Origin: Limnanthes douglasii subsp. nivea
Taxonomy: Eukaryota; Streptophyta; Magnoliopsida; Brassicales; Limnanthaceae
Direction of reading: 5' to 3'
DNA: 64,000 nucleotides
Assembly: GCA_036936605.1 (NCBI GenBank)
Contig: JAUPFV010000002.1
Location: 165,470,813 to 165,534,812, forward strand
Positions 1 to 10,289 of the stretch are shown here, in pieces. A program made the translations under genes and the position numbers. Below the pieces are notes generated by a model, which searched no databases, had not been told where the DNA came from, and saw nothing but the letters and a program-made list of their open reading frames with translations. The stretch's first letter is position 1. Each line of letters begins with the position of its first letter.

Positions 1-780
1 GTTCAAAGCTTGGAGGAAGATTCACATATATATGATCTTCAAGAGACATTCTCCAATATAGAAGTTGAGAAATTAAAATTGAACACTGAGAAGTGTTTGT
101 TTGGGGTCCAATCTAGAAAGTTCTTGGGCTACATAATAAGTGAAAATGGAATTTAGCATGATCCGGGTCAACTTAATGCCTTACTAGCAATTGACCCTCC
201 TCAGAATATTAAAGAAGTTCAAAGGCTAACAGGACGATTGGCTGTGTTGAATAGGTTTATCTCAAGATTATTAAACAAGTGCGCTCCATTCTTCCAAATA
301 TTGACGAATGCCAAAGACTTCAATTGGTCTCCACAGTGTGACCAGGATTTTATTGAAATAAAAAAGCATTTATCCTCACCCAAACCTCTTTTCAAACCTG
401 TTCAGGGGAAAAACTCTATGTGTATCTAGTTGTATCAGAATATGCAATAAGTGTTGTGCTAGTGGGAGAGGTGGACAATTAACCTCGTCTGATGTAGTAC
501 ATCAGTATGAGCCTGTCGGATGCTGAAAGAAGATATTTGAAATTGGAAAAATTGGCATTAGCTTTAGTAATTTCAGCGAGAAAAATGAGACCATAATTCC
601 AAGATCATTCCATTATTGTTCGAACATCTCCTTAAAAAACGTTCTTCAGAAAGGTGATGTATCAAACAGAATGACCAAGTAGTCAGTGGAGCTGGGTGAT
701 TATGATATTGACTTTTCCCCTCGAACAACGATTAGACCAGTCAGTAGCTGACTTTTTGGTAGAATTTCATGCTGATAGAT
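1..780 (+). pseudogene. pol: RT C-terminus and RNase H of T1 pol (degenerate)
   Basis: Frame 1 reads from the first base to about 429. It gives the thumb/connection part of a Ty3/gypsy RT (LNTEKCLFGVQSRKFLGY) and then the KEVQRLTGRLAVLNRFISR segment that links RT to RNase H in Tat elements. RNase H follows with SEYAISVVLV, then RRYLKLEKLALALVISARKMRP, ending near DFLVEFHADR. In-frame stops occur at about 154 (in NGI*HDP), 480 and 592, and the frame slips between 590 and 720. The polymerase active site lies upstream of the window. Family assignment is firm; there is no intact product. Confidence 0.85.
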
Positions 781-818
781 CCTCCAGACGTGAATCAGAA
801 AATAGATCTAAGAAATAA

Positions 819-1376
819 TGGGTAGTTCGAACTGATGGTGGATCAAGTACTATGGGTTGTGGAGTTGGGATTTTCCTAACATTTCCATATCGTGACAAGA
901 TGTATCAGGCCATATATTTTGGGCTCATAGCTTCTAACAATGAGTCTGAATATGAAGCAACCATAGTTGGTCTTACGCTGACTTTTCTATGTGGGGCTAA
1001 GAGAGTCCGGTTAATGAGTGATTCTCAATTGCTCATTCACTATGGCCAGGGGCAATCTGAAGCAAAAAAACAATTGATTAAATACTTGCTTATGTTGAAA
1101 GAAGTTGTCACAAACTTTAAGAATATTTACTATGAGCACATTCATAGATCGGAAAACACTCTGACAGATTCTTTGGCAACTATAGCCTATTCTGAATCCT
1201 ACCCATGGATTCTTGTGCAGGAATGTCCATTTATAGAAACAGAACGGGAAAAAAAGAGTGAAGAAAATATGAATATACACGTAATTCAACCTAAAGATTG
1301 GAGATATGCTCTTCTCCAATACATCTCCGATGGGATGTTGCCTCCGGATAAAGTTGTGGTAAAGAAGATCAAGTAG
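819..1376 (+). pseudogene. pol: Second (archaeal-type) RNase H domain of T1 pol
   Basis: An uninterrupted reading frame begins WVVRTDGGSS and ends at the stop at 1374-1376. The four acidic residues expected of an RNase H fold are visible: D in RTDGGSS, E in NNESEYEA, D in LMSDSQL and D in LTDSLAT. A second RNase H after the normal one is a mark of the Tat/Ogre branch, probably captured from a cellular-type gene. This is the best preserved domain of T1: 185 codons without a stop. It lies between the first RNase H and integrase and is not a free gene. Confidence 0.85.
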
Positions 1377-1391
1377 AAGGCTCGTGGTTTC

Positions 1392-2533
1392 TTGATACTA
1401 AGAGAAATTCTTTACAAAAAATCCTTCAGCATACCTCTCATACGTTGTTTAGGATTTAAAGAATCCCAAGTTGTATTATCTGAACTACATGATGTCGAAG
1501 GTTCTTCACACTGTGGCTATAGGGGCTTAACCATAACGGTCCTATTAGCAGGATACCACTGGCCAACCATAATGGTCGATGCTAAAGTGATAGTGAAAAA
1601 ATGTGATCCTATTAAAACATATGGGAATGCAATTCATGTGCCAGCAGTTCCTATGAAGTCCATATCTGAAGGAGTGCCCTTTTTCAGATAGGGTATAAAT
1701 CTAGTTGGGCCTCTTCCTACGGCGTCTGGTGGATCTAGAACAATCATAGTCGCTATTGACTATTTCTCTAAGTGGATAGAGGCAGATTCTTTGGCTGGAA
1801 CCACCTCGAAGGCAGTTATTAAATTTATCTTATCTAACATATATTGTAGATATGGGGTTCCTCGGAAGATTACTACAGACAATGGGCCATAGTTTGATAA
1901 TAAAGACATGGAAGCTTTTTGTACCTCTAGAAGAATTCAAGATTGTTTTTCTTCTCCTTCCACCCTCAAGCGAATGGTGAGGTTGAAGTTGCAACTAAAA
2001 CCATTTTGTCAGGATTAAAGAAAAATTTGGAAGGAGCTGCAAGAAAGTGGCCAAGTTACTTACAATAAGTATTATGGGTCTATCAAACTACTCCTCGGGC
2101 TGCCACACAAGAGTCTCCTTTTGCTTTGGTGTAAGGGATGAATGCAATTACTCCCATAGAAGCTACTTTACCATCTCACAGAGTCCAAAACTATTCCGAA
2201 CAGGCTAATGATGTAGAAGTTAGGAATCGGTTGGACTTGATAGAAGAAAAGAAAGTTAAAGCACATCTGAGAACGGCGGATTACCAAGGCTTGATGAGGA
2301 TCAGATTTACTTCCAAAGGTAAAAGAAAGGATTTTCGAAAAAGAAACAAAGTCTTAAGAAAAATCTTTTTACACACCAAGGAAAAGGAGTTCGGTAAGAT
2401 GGCTCCGAACAGGGAAGGCCCTTATGTGATATGTGAAAATATTAAACGAGGAACATACAGGCTTCAAGACAAAGAAAGGAGAGCTCTAAAGCACCCATGG
2501 AACATTGAGCATCGCATGCTATACTCAGAATAA
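1392..2533 (+). pseudogene. pol: Integrase of T1 (H2C2, core and C-terminal domains; frameshifted)
   Basis: The frame begins with the zinc-binding part (ELHDVEGSSHCGYRGL, then a KKCDPIKTYG remnant of the Cys pair). The core follows (IVAIDYFSKW with the first Asp; TTDNGP with the second Asp). The third catalytic residue, in GEVEVA, is only read in another frame, so at least one frameshift lies near 1930-1970. The last 131 codons are open and show the C-terminal domain: GKMAPNREGPYVI and HPWNIEHRMLYSE just before the stop. Two stops fit deamination: TGG>TAG at 1689 and CAG>TAG at 1890. Confidence 0.85.
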
Positions 2534-2602
2534 AACTCTTTTATAAATATTTACTTTTCAAATATCAATGTAAATATTAGCGGGCATACTCTTTCCTACC
2601 CC

Positions 2603-2634
2603 GGTGGGGCGGGGAGGTTTTAATGAGGTGTTCG
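2603..2634 (+). promoter_or_regulatory. Conserved post-pol motif, copy 1
   Basis: GGGGAGGTTTTAATGAGGTG lies about 70 bases after the integrase stop. The same motif follows pol at 13486, 25231 (-), 38431 (-), 42151 (-) and 50272. It is noncoding in all of them. The function is unknown; a role in RNA processing or packaging is only a guess. Confidence 0.6.
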
Positions 2635-2793
2635 GGTTTTTCAATAAGATACGATGCCTTCTTCAAAAGTCTGGTAAAATTTTGTTTCAGTTCGAATATT
2701 AAATACTTATTCAACACCTCGGCGATCAAGTATTCTTGAGTTGATCGGATATGTGAAGCACTTGATCACATTTATTAAACACATGTGGTCGAA

Positions 2794-3216
2794 GATGTTG
2801 GATACTTTTGTTCAACGCATTTGAAATATTAAAGGCTATTTAAACATTGGCCATAAAAGAGTTAAACAGAATTTAAACAAAGGGGAATATGATAATTAGG
2901 ATCCGATCGGACTTAAACCGATCATTGGTACACAAAAAATGCCTTGGATGTTCAAGGACTTTAAAGATTTACAACATAGAGGTTAAACAAACATTGCAAC
3001 AAAATGCATTGGCCATCCATGGTCGGAGATGTTGGATAATTTTGTTCAACGCATTTGAAATATTTAAGGCTTTATAAACATTGACCATAAAAGAGTTAAA
3101 CACAATTTTAACAAAGGGGAATATGATAAAAAATGCCTTCGTTGTTCAAGGACTTTAAAGTTTTACATCATAGAGGTTAAAAAAACATTGCAACAAAATT
3201 CCTTGGCCATCCAAGG
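2794..3216 (+). repeat. Two-unit tandem repeat in the 3' noncoding region of T1
   Basis: A unit starting GATGTTGGATA at 2794 recurs at 3028, an offset of 234 bases. The second half (TTCAAGGACTTTAAAG) recurs at about 2949 and 3143, an offset of 194, because the first unit carries about 40 extra bases near 2895-2935. No coding capacity is evident. The rest of 2534-3254 is AT-rich noncoding sequence between integrase and the end of the antisense aORF. Confidence 0.75.
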
Positions 3217-3254
3217 ACTGTAGTATTTCAAAACAAAAAGTACATAATATAACC

Positions 3255-6065
3255 TTAGGGTTTGTTCCCTTCAAATTTTTCTTCACCACCATCTTTTTTG
3301 GGACTTTTGAGTTCAGCACTTGAACTCTCACCCACTTCTTCATCGTCATCAAAATCTAACCCACTGGAGTAGTTGCACTTGTCACCATCAGCCATCGTGT
3401 GAAAAGGAAGATCATCATAGTCCACATATTTCCACAAAAGACCAAGAGTCCTCTTAGGAAAAGTCTCATGGAACCAGAAGACCATATCAGACTTAATTAA
3501 ATCATCCCTCTTCTCTATAGAATCCACTACTCCACTAGCATAAGTCTCTATCGTTGCGGCTATTACTTGAGCTTGTTGGCGTTCTAGGGAAGTTTTCTCT
3601 TCGGTCTTCTCTCGAACAATATTCTTCAGTTTGACTTTGCTATCGGATAAAGTCTGGATAGTACTGTCCTTAGTTTGTAGTTACTCCTTCAAAGCTGTGA
3701 TATCATTTGAGAAAGAAATCTCCAGATTAGAGTACTTTGTTTGAAGCTCTTTGCTGACCGTTTCTAACTTAAGATGTTTGGCAGCTAAATTCTATTTTTC
3801 CTTCCTCAGTAATTTTATGCTTTGCTGAGCACTGAGAAGATCGTTTGAAAAGTTTGCTTCTATGTAGTTAGGGTATTGATGGTAACAGTTTGATCCCTTA
3901 CCCATCTCTCCAGATCAAGCACTGGTCGAATATAACCCAAGAGGGCGTGGCTCAATGTATCTTGCTTACTGGATATCACGTAAGTCTCACAATGTTGGAA
4001 GAACTAAGAGGACGGTAAGGTCCTGCGAAATCATCCTTTTCTAAGTCATTGAAATATATATTGATGTTATGAAAAGCGTCAAAATCTACCTCTTCCTTAC
4101 CATCACCAGTAACCTATTCGGAATGGAGATTGGTTGAAATTTCCTCTTGCAAGGTACGATCGGCAGGAGCTGAAGGACGGATTTTAGAAGGAAGAAGAAT
4201 TATCTATGATCCTTCTTGTTTTTGGTAGCCTTCTCATCACTGCTGGCCTTACGTTTCTTATCTTTCTTTAAAATCTTCGATGAATTTTCTGACCAACCAG
4301 CCTCCTTCACAGTGACTTCTACTGCTTCTAGTAAAGCAGTATTGATACCTCCTTGGTTCAGCAAACCGGTCCCTTCAGTGGTTGGTTGAGGTGGGCATGT
4401 TGTGGTTTTCTTCTTTTTTTTATTTTTCATCTTGTTCAGATGACTGTGGATTTAGCTATGACAGGTAGGTAAAGTTTAGCGTCTTTAGCCTCTGTCCTCC
4501 TGAGGATGACATCTGTAGGAGGACGGGTGGTCATCTCTTCCCAGGTGAGGTCCCTTTTTCATATGGTGTTCCACAAGTGAGACCTCACATAATTCCCTGA
4601 TGTGAAGTAGTTATTGAAAACGTTATCCCACTTCTCTAAGGCCCAAGCGTTCAGTTTGGTGCAAGTATCATGGCATGCCTTCATATAGTCTGAAAACTCC
4701 TTCAGAAACAGTGGGAAGAAGTATAAGTCAGTTCGGATTAAAAACTTAATGCTTAAAAGATTAAAAAAGAAGTAAGAGAAACTAACCAATGCTCTTCCAA
4801 CGATTGGTCAACTGGCTTGGATTTGAGTCAACCTTGATCTTTTTCACATTCTCCCAAGCCTCACTGATGAATAAGAACTGCGTCCTCCAAGACTTTTCTG
4901 ACTCCAAGAGATCGTTGACTACCTTCTAGTCATTCCCCATGTTGTTGTGGTGTTAAGGGATGTGATGATTTTTGCACAAGTTTGCCACAACAGAAAACTG
5001 TTCCATCAGTAGTGGGATCTTAGACAACCTAGATGCCATGATGCAGGACAGTAGGGTATACCAAGCGTTAGGGCAGTTGGCTGGGAGATAGCTTGTCAGA
5101 TGGAAGTATCTGACTATCTCTGAACCCAAAGGAAACTGAAGTCCCCAGTTCAACACTTCTGTATAAACCACCAGCTCATTTGGCTTGCAGTCCCTCGAGA
5201 TTGTAGGGGTGACTGGAATTGTCACCTTCACGGACTCTGGGATTCCATATCTAGTACGAATACGACCCATTTCAACAGTATGGGTGTATACGTAAGCTAT
5301 GTTTTGGAAGGACAGCAAATACTTCACACTGACCTTCTTGAAACATGGCCCTACTCAACCTTCGAGACTCCCCGGAAGCACGTCTGGATGAGTCATACCA
5401 ACTTTGGTCTTGCTCTTCCGATCTATAGTTGTGTCCCCTATTTGACTGGATGCCTCAAAATGGGCTTAATCTAAACTGTCCTGCATATTTTCTTCAATTA
5501 CTGTGTAAGGGTGTTCAGATGGTTGTACAGATGGCTGTTTAGGAGGCGGTTCAGATGGCTGTTTGGATATTCTGGTTTCTGCTAGGGGCTCTTGCCCAGA
5601 TGGCTTAGAATTTGGCATAAGTTTTATTGCCTCTGAACTTGAGGGCTTTGAAGAAGTAGGGGTAGATTTTGACTTGGATTGACAAGTGACTCGACGTGGG
5701 GTTAATGTTTCAGAGATTTCTCTGCATCTGACCCCATTGCGCAATAAAAGGTGAGGGTTTTCTAATGCTAGATACTGCTTTCTCCTCAAGGAGAGTATTT
5801 TGGGACTTTTGAACAGAGGAACCTAATGGAAGAGGTGAAAGACTTGGACAAAAGGCAATTTTCTAACCTTAGAAGTTTTTGAAGACGATGAACCCTCGTC
5901 TGTATTCACTTGTGGTTGATTGTTTCCTTCACCAAGGGAAACTTGAAGGCCAACATCAATGGGTTTGTCTCTTGCAATATTTTTTGCTTTCTCTAACTCA
6001 GATAAGTTCAACCAACCTCCTTTTACTAAGGAGTTTCTGGCTGTGAACATATATGATTCAAACAC
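3255..6065 (-). pseudogene. T1 antisense aORF (Transposase_28-like domain, coiled coil, acidic tail)
   Basis: Read right to left. A Ser/Pro/Lys-rich N-terminal region (6065-5466) is followed by the conserved domain at about 5280-4800: RYGIPESVKVTIP, VLNWGLQFPLGSEIVRYF, CPNAWYTLLSCIMASRL. It closes with the W-x-x-x-FLFIS..WE motif. A probable intron (4700-4786) separates this from a Lys-rich segment (4430-4200), a coiled coil (about 3850-3540) and an acidic Ser-rich end (DDDEEVGESSS) with a stop at 3255. Stops at 5466 and about 5353 and frame changes show that it is broken. I recognise the domain as the plant 'putative gypsy type transposon' family; its biochemical role is unknown and I see no DDE transposase signature. 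It is antisense to T1 pol. Confidence 0.7.
4700..4786 (-). other. Predicted intron 1 of the T1 aORF
   Basis: It has a GTTAGT donor at 4786, a pyrimidine-rich stretch (CTTCTTCCCACTGTTTCTG) and a GAAG acceptor at 4700, 87 nt in all. It falls directly after the end of the conserved N-terminal domain, as in four other copies. Coding resumes with EFSDYMKACHDTC. Inferred by eye from comparison of copies; no transcript data. Confidence 0.5.
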
Positions 6066-6137
6066 AAATTTGAAGATGAAGTAAGCTTTCTATGACTATG
6101 AATGTTTGTGATTTTGAAGATAATAAAACAGTAAGAA

Positions 6138-6152
6138 GGTGTATATATAACC
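6138..6152 (-). promoter_or_regulatory. Possible TATA box of the T1 antisense gene
   Basis: On the minus strand the bases read GGTTATATATACACC, about 75-85 bases upstream of the first ATG of the aORF. The copies at 34.5 kb and 53.6 kb also have a TATA-like box upstream of their aORF start. The stretch from 6066 to 6495 holds this leader and otherwise shows no gene. Confidence 0.4.
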
Positions 6153-6495
6153 ATGAAAAATAACAGTCACATAGGATAAGGTAAATCGATTTGGGTAATG
6201 ATTAAAAGTTGTAAGGAATGGAAGTTAAAGCCTAGGTAAAATTCTAGCCTAGTACGTACGAGAATCTAGGAGAAAAACGACTAATAGGTCGAACCAGAAT
6301 CTAACATGTGTCCCACGATTGAAAAAAGACTCTTAGAATTCTGAATTGAGAAATCAGTTCACCCAAAATTCGAACAAGGTCACTCTTGAAAAAAACATTA
6401 AGCTGTTCGAACGAAACAACAGATTGGAGAATGTTGGTATTGATTTTTAAGAATTAGCTCTTCCAAAGATTCTTTGCAAGACCTAAAGGGGCTAC

Positions 6496-6783
6496 TGATG
6501 AGATCAAATATTTCCGCTAATGTGTCTTGACTTAACCCGATGGGCAATTCAGACCATGATCACTATTATAAAACTCTGAACATGACAAATGAATGTTAAC
6601 TAAGCTATTTGTTGTTCAGTTCAAACCAGATTACTAATGAGTCCTTAAACTTGACCCGACTTCAGGATCCGACCCAATTAGCCAATGGGTCAGTAATTAA
6701 GTATGCATACCCAACCACTTTCATTAATGAGGGTAATCAGAATTTATTACTAGCACACAACTTAATTACGCCAACCACTATCT
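6496..6783 (+). repeat. Start of the T1 3' LTR (LTR family C), truncated
   Basis: The LTR starts TGATGAGATC directly after a purine-rich tract (CCTAAAGGGGCTAC), the expected polypurine primer site. The same GGGCTAC-TGAT junction is seen at the T8 3' LTR. The segment CCCAACCACTTTCATTAATG also occurs in an LTR piece at 22.8 kb, which confirms the repeat. It ends abruptly at about 6784, where T2-family sequence takes over, so no end or target duplication can be read. Confidence 0.65.
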
Positions 6784-7224
6784 AGGGTTATCTCCAGCAT
6801 TCAACATATAATGGTTACTTGATAAGATATACGTTACCTGAGTAATATTGAAGAAGATGATAACAATGGTCTTGGTTGAAGATGGAGAGAGTTTTCCAGC
6901 AACGACGAAGAATTGTTTTTTGAAACTTGTGATTTTTAGCCAAAGGATACAATAAGTGTTTAAGTAACTAAATGATTTTCAAAAAGGTGTGTGAATCTTG
7001 ATGTCATTAGTTGTTTGAAAGCTTTACCAGAAAACTGAATCGCCAAATGGTATTTCCAAAAAACAGCGATGTCAGAAACCGTCAGTTGCATCAACGACAT
7101 GTGTCAGAAAGAGACAGGAGTGAGACGGTTTGAATTGCCACGCGGATAAGTAAGGAATTAAATTAAATATTTTAATTTACACGCTTATTACTATTTTAAT
7201 AAACCTATAAACTAGGGGGAGTCC
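6784..7224 (+). other. 3' UTR remnant of a preceding T2-family copy
   Basis: This stretch is homologous, base for base with small changes, to 16138-16579, which is the region between the T2 aORF start and the T2 3' LTR. It therefore belongs to a further copy of the same family whose left part is lost, and whose LTR is shared with T2. It includes the donor side of the aORF 5' UTR intron (complement of CAGGTAACG near 6837). It ends with a purine-rich tract (AACTAGGGGGAG) just before the LTR. Confidence 0.7.
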
Positions 7225-7901
7225 TGATAAGGGGGGATTCCCCCAAACAAGTATGAGCACGAGTAGGAGCACCGCGAACTTGGATTATGACAAGCAATGA
7301 AGAAAAGGACGGGCTATACAGCGTTGACAAACTCAAAGGGATATCGAGATCGAGGATAAATATGCCGTTGATGAGCTCAAAGGCATATCGAGCTCATCAG
7401 AAGACCGAGCTCGAAGACAAATACAACGTTGATGAACTCAAGAATAGGTTGAGCTCGAAGACATCAGGGAACGAGTTAATTGACTGGATTGGGAACGCGA
7501 TAAACAGATGATTAAGATTGAGTGATGACCTAAAGAGGATAGGTTGAGCCTGTGACCAGTGAGCTCGAGCTCTACAAACCAGAGCAAACCTGATTGCGTT
7601 TAAGGTTTAGCTCAAGTCGACTTAAAGTATGAATTAGACTTAGTGTTTTCTTACTTGTTATATAAATGCATGTTTTGACCCTTAAGTCAAACCGTGTTAG
7701 TTATTTGTTCCACGATTATAGGGATAGTGATGTTAGTGGGATAATGGCGCTTAAAGCGCAAACATGTATAACCGCCCACTAATTTTTGTATTATAAATAA
7801 GGAAGACCTATCTACGAATAAAGTGATCTTTTTTGGCTTATCTCTTTCTTAACTAAAATACTGAAGGCTTTACTGTGGTAGAACTTGTAAAACCCATAAC
7901 A
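7225..7901 (+). repeat. T2 LTR, first copy (677 bp)
   Basis: It starts TGATAAGGGGGGATTCCCCC and ends CCCATAACA, giving the TG...CA ends of an LTR. A TATA box (TTATAAATAA) lies at 7791, about 110 bases before the end. Within 7320-7470 a GTTGATGAGCTCAAAGGC-like unit is repeated about four times. Compared with the second LTR it carries about 100 extra bases near 7530-7650. A primer binding site follows at 7906. Confidence 0.85.
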
Positions 7902-7905
7902 AATT

Positions 7906-7921
7906 TGGCACCGTCTGTGGG
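7906..7921 (+). promoter_or_regulatory. Primer binding site of T2
   Basis: TGGCACCGTCTGTGGG lies four bases after the LTR end. Related sites follow other LTRs here (17156, 27014, minus strand at 31995 and 63353). The TGGCGCCGT start would pair with a tRNA 3' end; I think tRNA-Asp but am not sure. Bases 7922-8080 are the untranslated leader, with no gene seen. Confidence 0.75.
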
Positions 7922-8080
7922 AAGTCTTTAATCAATTTCCATTGTAGTCACTAGGTGAGGAATCGAGAGAGACAATCAGGAAACTAGCAAAAAAACAACA
8001 CACCAGAGGAGAACCGTAAGTCAACCAACAAGGCGAGGTATCCTAATTCCGGTCCCATAGCTCCTCAAGAGGTCAATCCC

Positions 8081-9196
8081 ATGATAACCCAAGCAACGGT
8101 GGTGACAGAGGGACCGTCAATTCAGCCAAGTGTCGTTTCAAGAGAAAAGGTGCATCTCCACCAGCCAGTGAATGCGTCAAGGGCTCGCAGAACCTCTAAG
8201 AGGAATAGTTGAAAATAGATTTTGAACGAGACGCAAGAGAACAGGCTATGCACGCCACGATGGTAGGTATGAACGATGTTATTCATGCTCTGACTACTAG
8301 GATCAAAGGAACGAGCAAGACCCATCAACCGTCAGAACCAGAGGCGAGTAAAGTCAACAGGACAAATAGTTCTTCCAAACGAGATGACAAGCAGGAACGT
8401 GAAGGCGAGACCGGGGGAAAGAATTATAGCAGAGAACCGTGCGACGAAGTGAAACAGACGTCGACCAACCAAGCTCGGGAGAATGAGGACCTCGGTTACA
8501 ACTAGATCTGCCCAAAGTTTTTTGGCCTACATACTGAAGGAGTCGCCATTCTCTCAGAAGATCTTGGAAAACTCTCTCCCAAGGAAGTTCGACCCATTCA
8601 AGATGAAAGCCTATGATGGAACGGGGGATCCGAAGAGGCATTTGGAGCAGTTTAGAAACACGATGATGGCTTTCAACCCCAATGTTGCGATGTTATGCCG
8701 AGCACTATCCATGACCCTCAAAGGTAACACCATGGATTGGTTCAGCGGCTTGCCAAAGGGGTCCATCTGTGATTTTACAAGAGTGCCGAAAGCATTTAGG
8801 GAAAGGTTCGTTGGTAACAAGGAGCTTAAGCGCGAGCGGGATTCGATCATGGATCTTTATCAATGCCGAGGTGAGTCTCTTAAAAGTTATGTTAGAAGAT
8901 TTGTTCATGCTATGAATGATTTGCCAGATTTAGCCGAAAACATGGCGGTGGCTTCCTTGAAATGGGGGCTCGACCAAAGAGGGGAACGGTATGCAGATCT
9001 AATCAAGTTCCCAACTGAGAACATGGGAGACCTACTTGAAAGAGAAGATACCTTTATTAGGGTCGATGATGCAGAAGAGGAGGGTCACCTGAGCGGTGCG
9101 AGTCAGATTTCAAAGATGGTGGATCATAACGAAAAAAGACTGGGGAGCAAACAAGGAGGGATTATAACTGAAGATCCCAACATATCGATCAACTAA
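8081..9196 (+). pseudogene. gag: gag of T2 (capsid region), broken
   Basis: The reading starts at ATG 8081. It breaks near 8205 (NS* followed by KIDFERDAREQAMHATM in another frame), again at about 8503, and is then open from about 8510 to 9196. The open part has the Retrotrans_gag domain: PRKFDPFKMKAYDGTGDP, LEQFRNTMMAFNP, LKGNTMDWFSGLPKGSI, AFRERFVGNKELKRERDSIM and DLPDLAENMAVASLK. This is the nucleocapsid precursor that packages the element RNA. The second T2 gag at 17.3-18.5 kb and the T4 gag at 27.4 kb match it closely. Confidence 0.85.
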
Positions 9197-9213
9197 ATAG
9201 GCGCTTCACCTCG

Positions 9214-10053
9214 TTGACTGAGGCTATTTCAGTGATTTATGATAGCACAAAGGGTTGTACGAGGTACCAAGCTCGACGCACAATGAGCGCGCTTGGATTT
9301 AAGCGATCTAATCGGTATTACTGCGCATATCATCACGATCATGGACATTTAACAGATGAGTTCTCGCAATTAAGAGAAGAGATTCAACGTCTGATAGACA
9401 ATGTCGAGCTGATCCAATATATCAAACGATCTCAACTGGATCGACATGAGGAAGTTCGTTCTCCGAACACTGACAAATCAACGACTGGAGAAGAGCCAGA
9501 AGCAAGCAAGCAACAGTGGCTACTGACCATATTTGGGGGGAATTCAGTTGCAGGTCAAGGGTTTACTCAAAACAAATGGGCTAAATATGAGTTCGACATT
9601 TATGAAATAGATGGAAATTATTATCGAAACTACAAGGACCCAGTAGCCGACCTCACATTTAATGATGTTGACCTCAGAGATGTCAGTTTACCACATGAAG
9701 ACACTTTAACTATTCACTTGGATATTGGAGGGGTAATGGTAACACAAGTACTGGTTGATGGAGGAAGCTCGGCATATATTATTTTCAAAAACAGCTTTGA
9801 TCGTATGCAAAACATGCGACCATACTGACCTACTCAGTTGACATTGGTTGGCTACGAAGGAAAATCCTCTCAATGTGCTGGGGAGGTGGAGCTGTTAGTC
9901 AAGGTCAGTCACTGGACTACGAATAAAGACCTAAAAACTTTATTCTTAATTTTCGACACGCCGAGCCGGTACCATGCAATTATTGGACGATCAGGCTGCA
10001 TAGGATGGAAGCAATGTCGTGCACATTTCAAAAATTTGATAAATATTCAGTAG
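9214..10053 (+). pseudogene. gag-pro: gag C-terminus (zinc knuckle) and aspartic protease of T2
   Basis: The frame opens with TEAISVIYDSTKG and a zinc-knuckle-like motif, YYCAYHHDHGHLTDEF, in which the final Cys of the family pattern is Phe. The protease follows: LTIHLDIGGVMVTQVL, then VDGGSSAYIIF with the catalytic Asp, and after a stop at 9826 the C-terminal half with LVGYEGKSSQCAGEVELLV and HAIIGRSG. VDGGSS in place of DTGS is usual in Tat elements. The stop in mid-protease and the lost knuckle Cys mean the product is not functional. Confidence 0.8.
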
Positions 10054-10289
10054 GTAGCTCGACAAGAAAAATACAGGGCAACCAAATGACTACACGAACT
10101 TGCTATGCAATCTCGTCAGATCCATCCAAACATATTCAATAACAATTCAATGGCGAGGGAGGCATTACACCAATAACTTTAGATCTCACCTCGCCAAATC
10201 TAGTAGATGGTCCACGAGAAAACGAGTATTCAGCTACTACAGATGCTACAACAATGGATATAGTTATAGCTGACAGTAGAATGCTTTGA

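Larger units (their letters stand above)
1..6783 (+). mobile_element. T1: 5'-truncated Tat-type Ty3/gypsy retrotransposon
   Basis: The order is RT tail, RNase H, second RNase H, integrase, a 3' noncoding stretch, an antisense aORF and the beginning of a 3' LTR. This is the layout of Tat-lineage elements. The left part (5' LTR, gag, protease, most of RT) lies outside the window. The right end is cut at about 6784, where sequence of the T2 family begins. Several in-frame stops and at least one frameshift in integrase make it a dead copy. Confidence 0.85.

Noticed and set aside
851..1319. Minus-strand frame at 1011-1319 as a gene
   Set aside because: It is the complement of the second RNase H coding sequence and has no domain of its own.
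1..2533. Endogenous pararetrovirus (caulimovirus) instead of a retrotransposon
   Set aside because: Integrase, a second RNase H, LTRs and TGG-type primer sites are present, and no movement protein or coat protein motif is seen. The Tat branch of Ty3/gypsy fits all of these.
2794..3216. Centromeric or telomeric satellite
   Set aside because: There are only two imperfect units of about 200-234 bp, confined to the T1 UTR.
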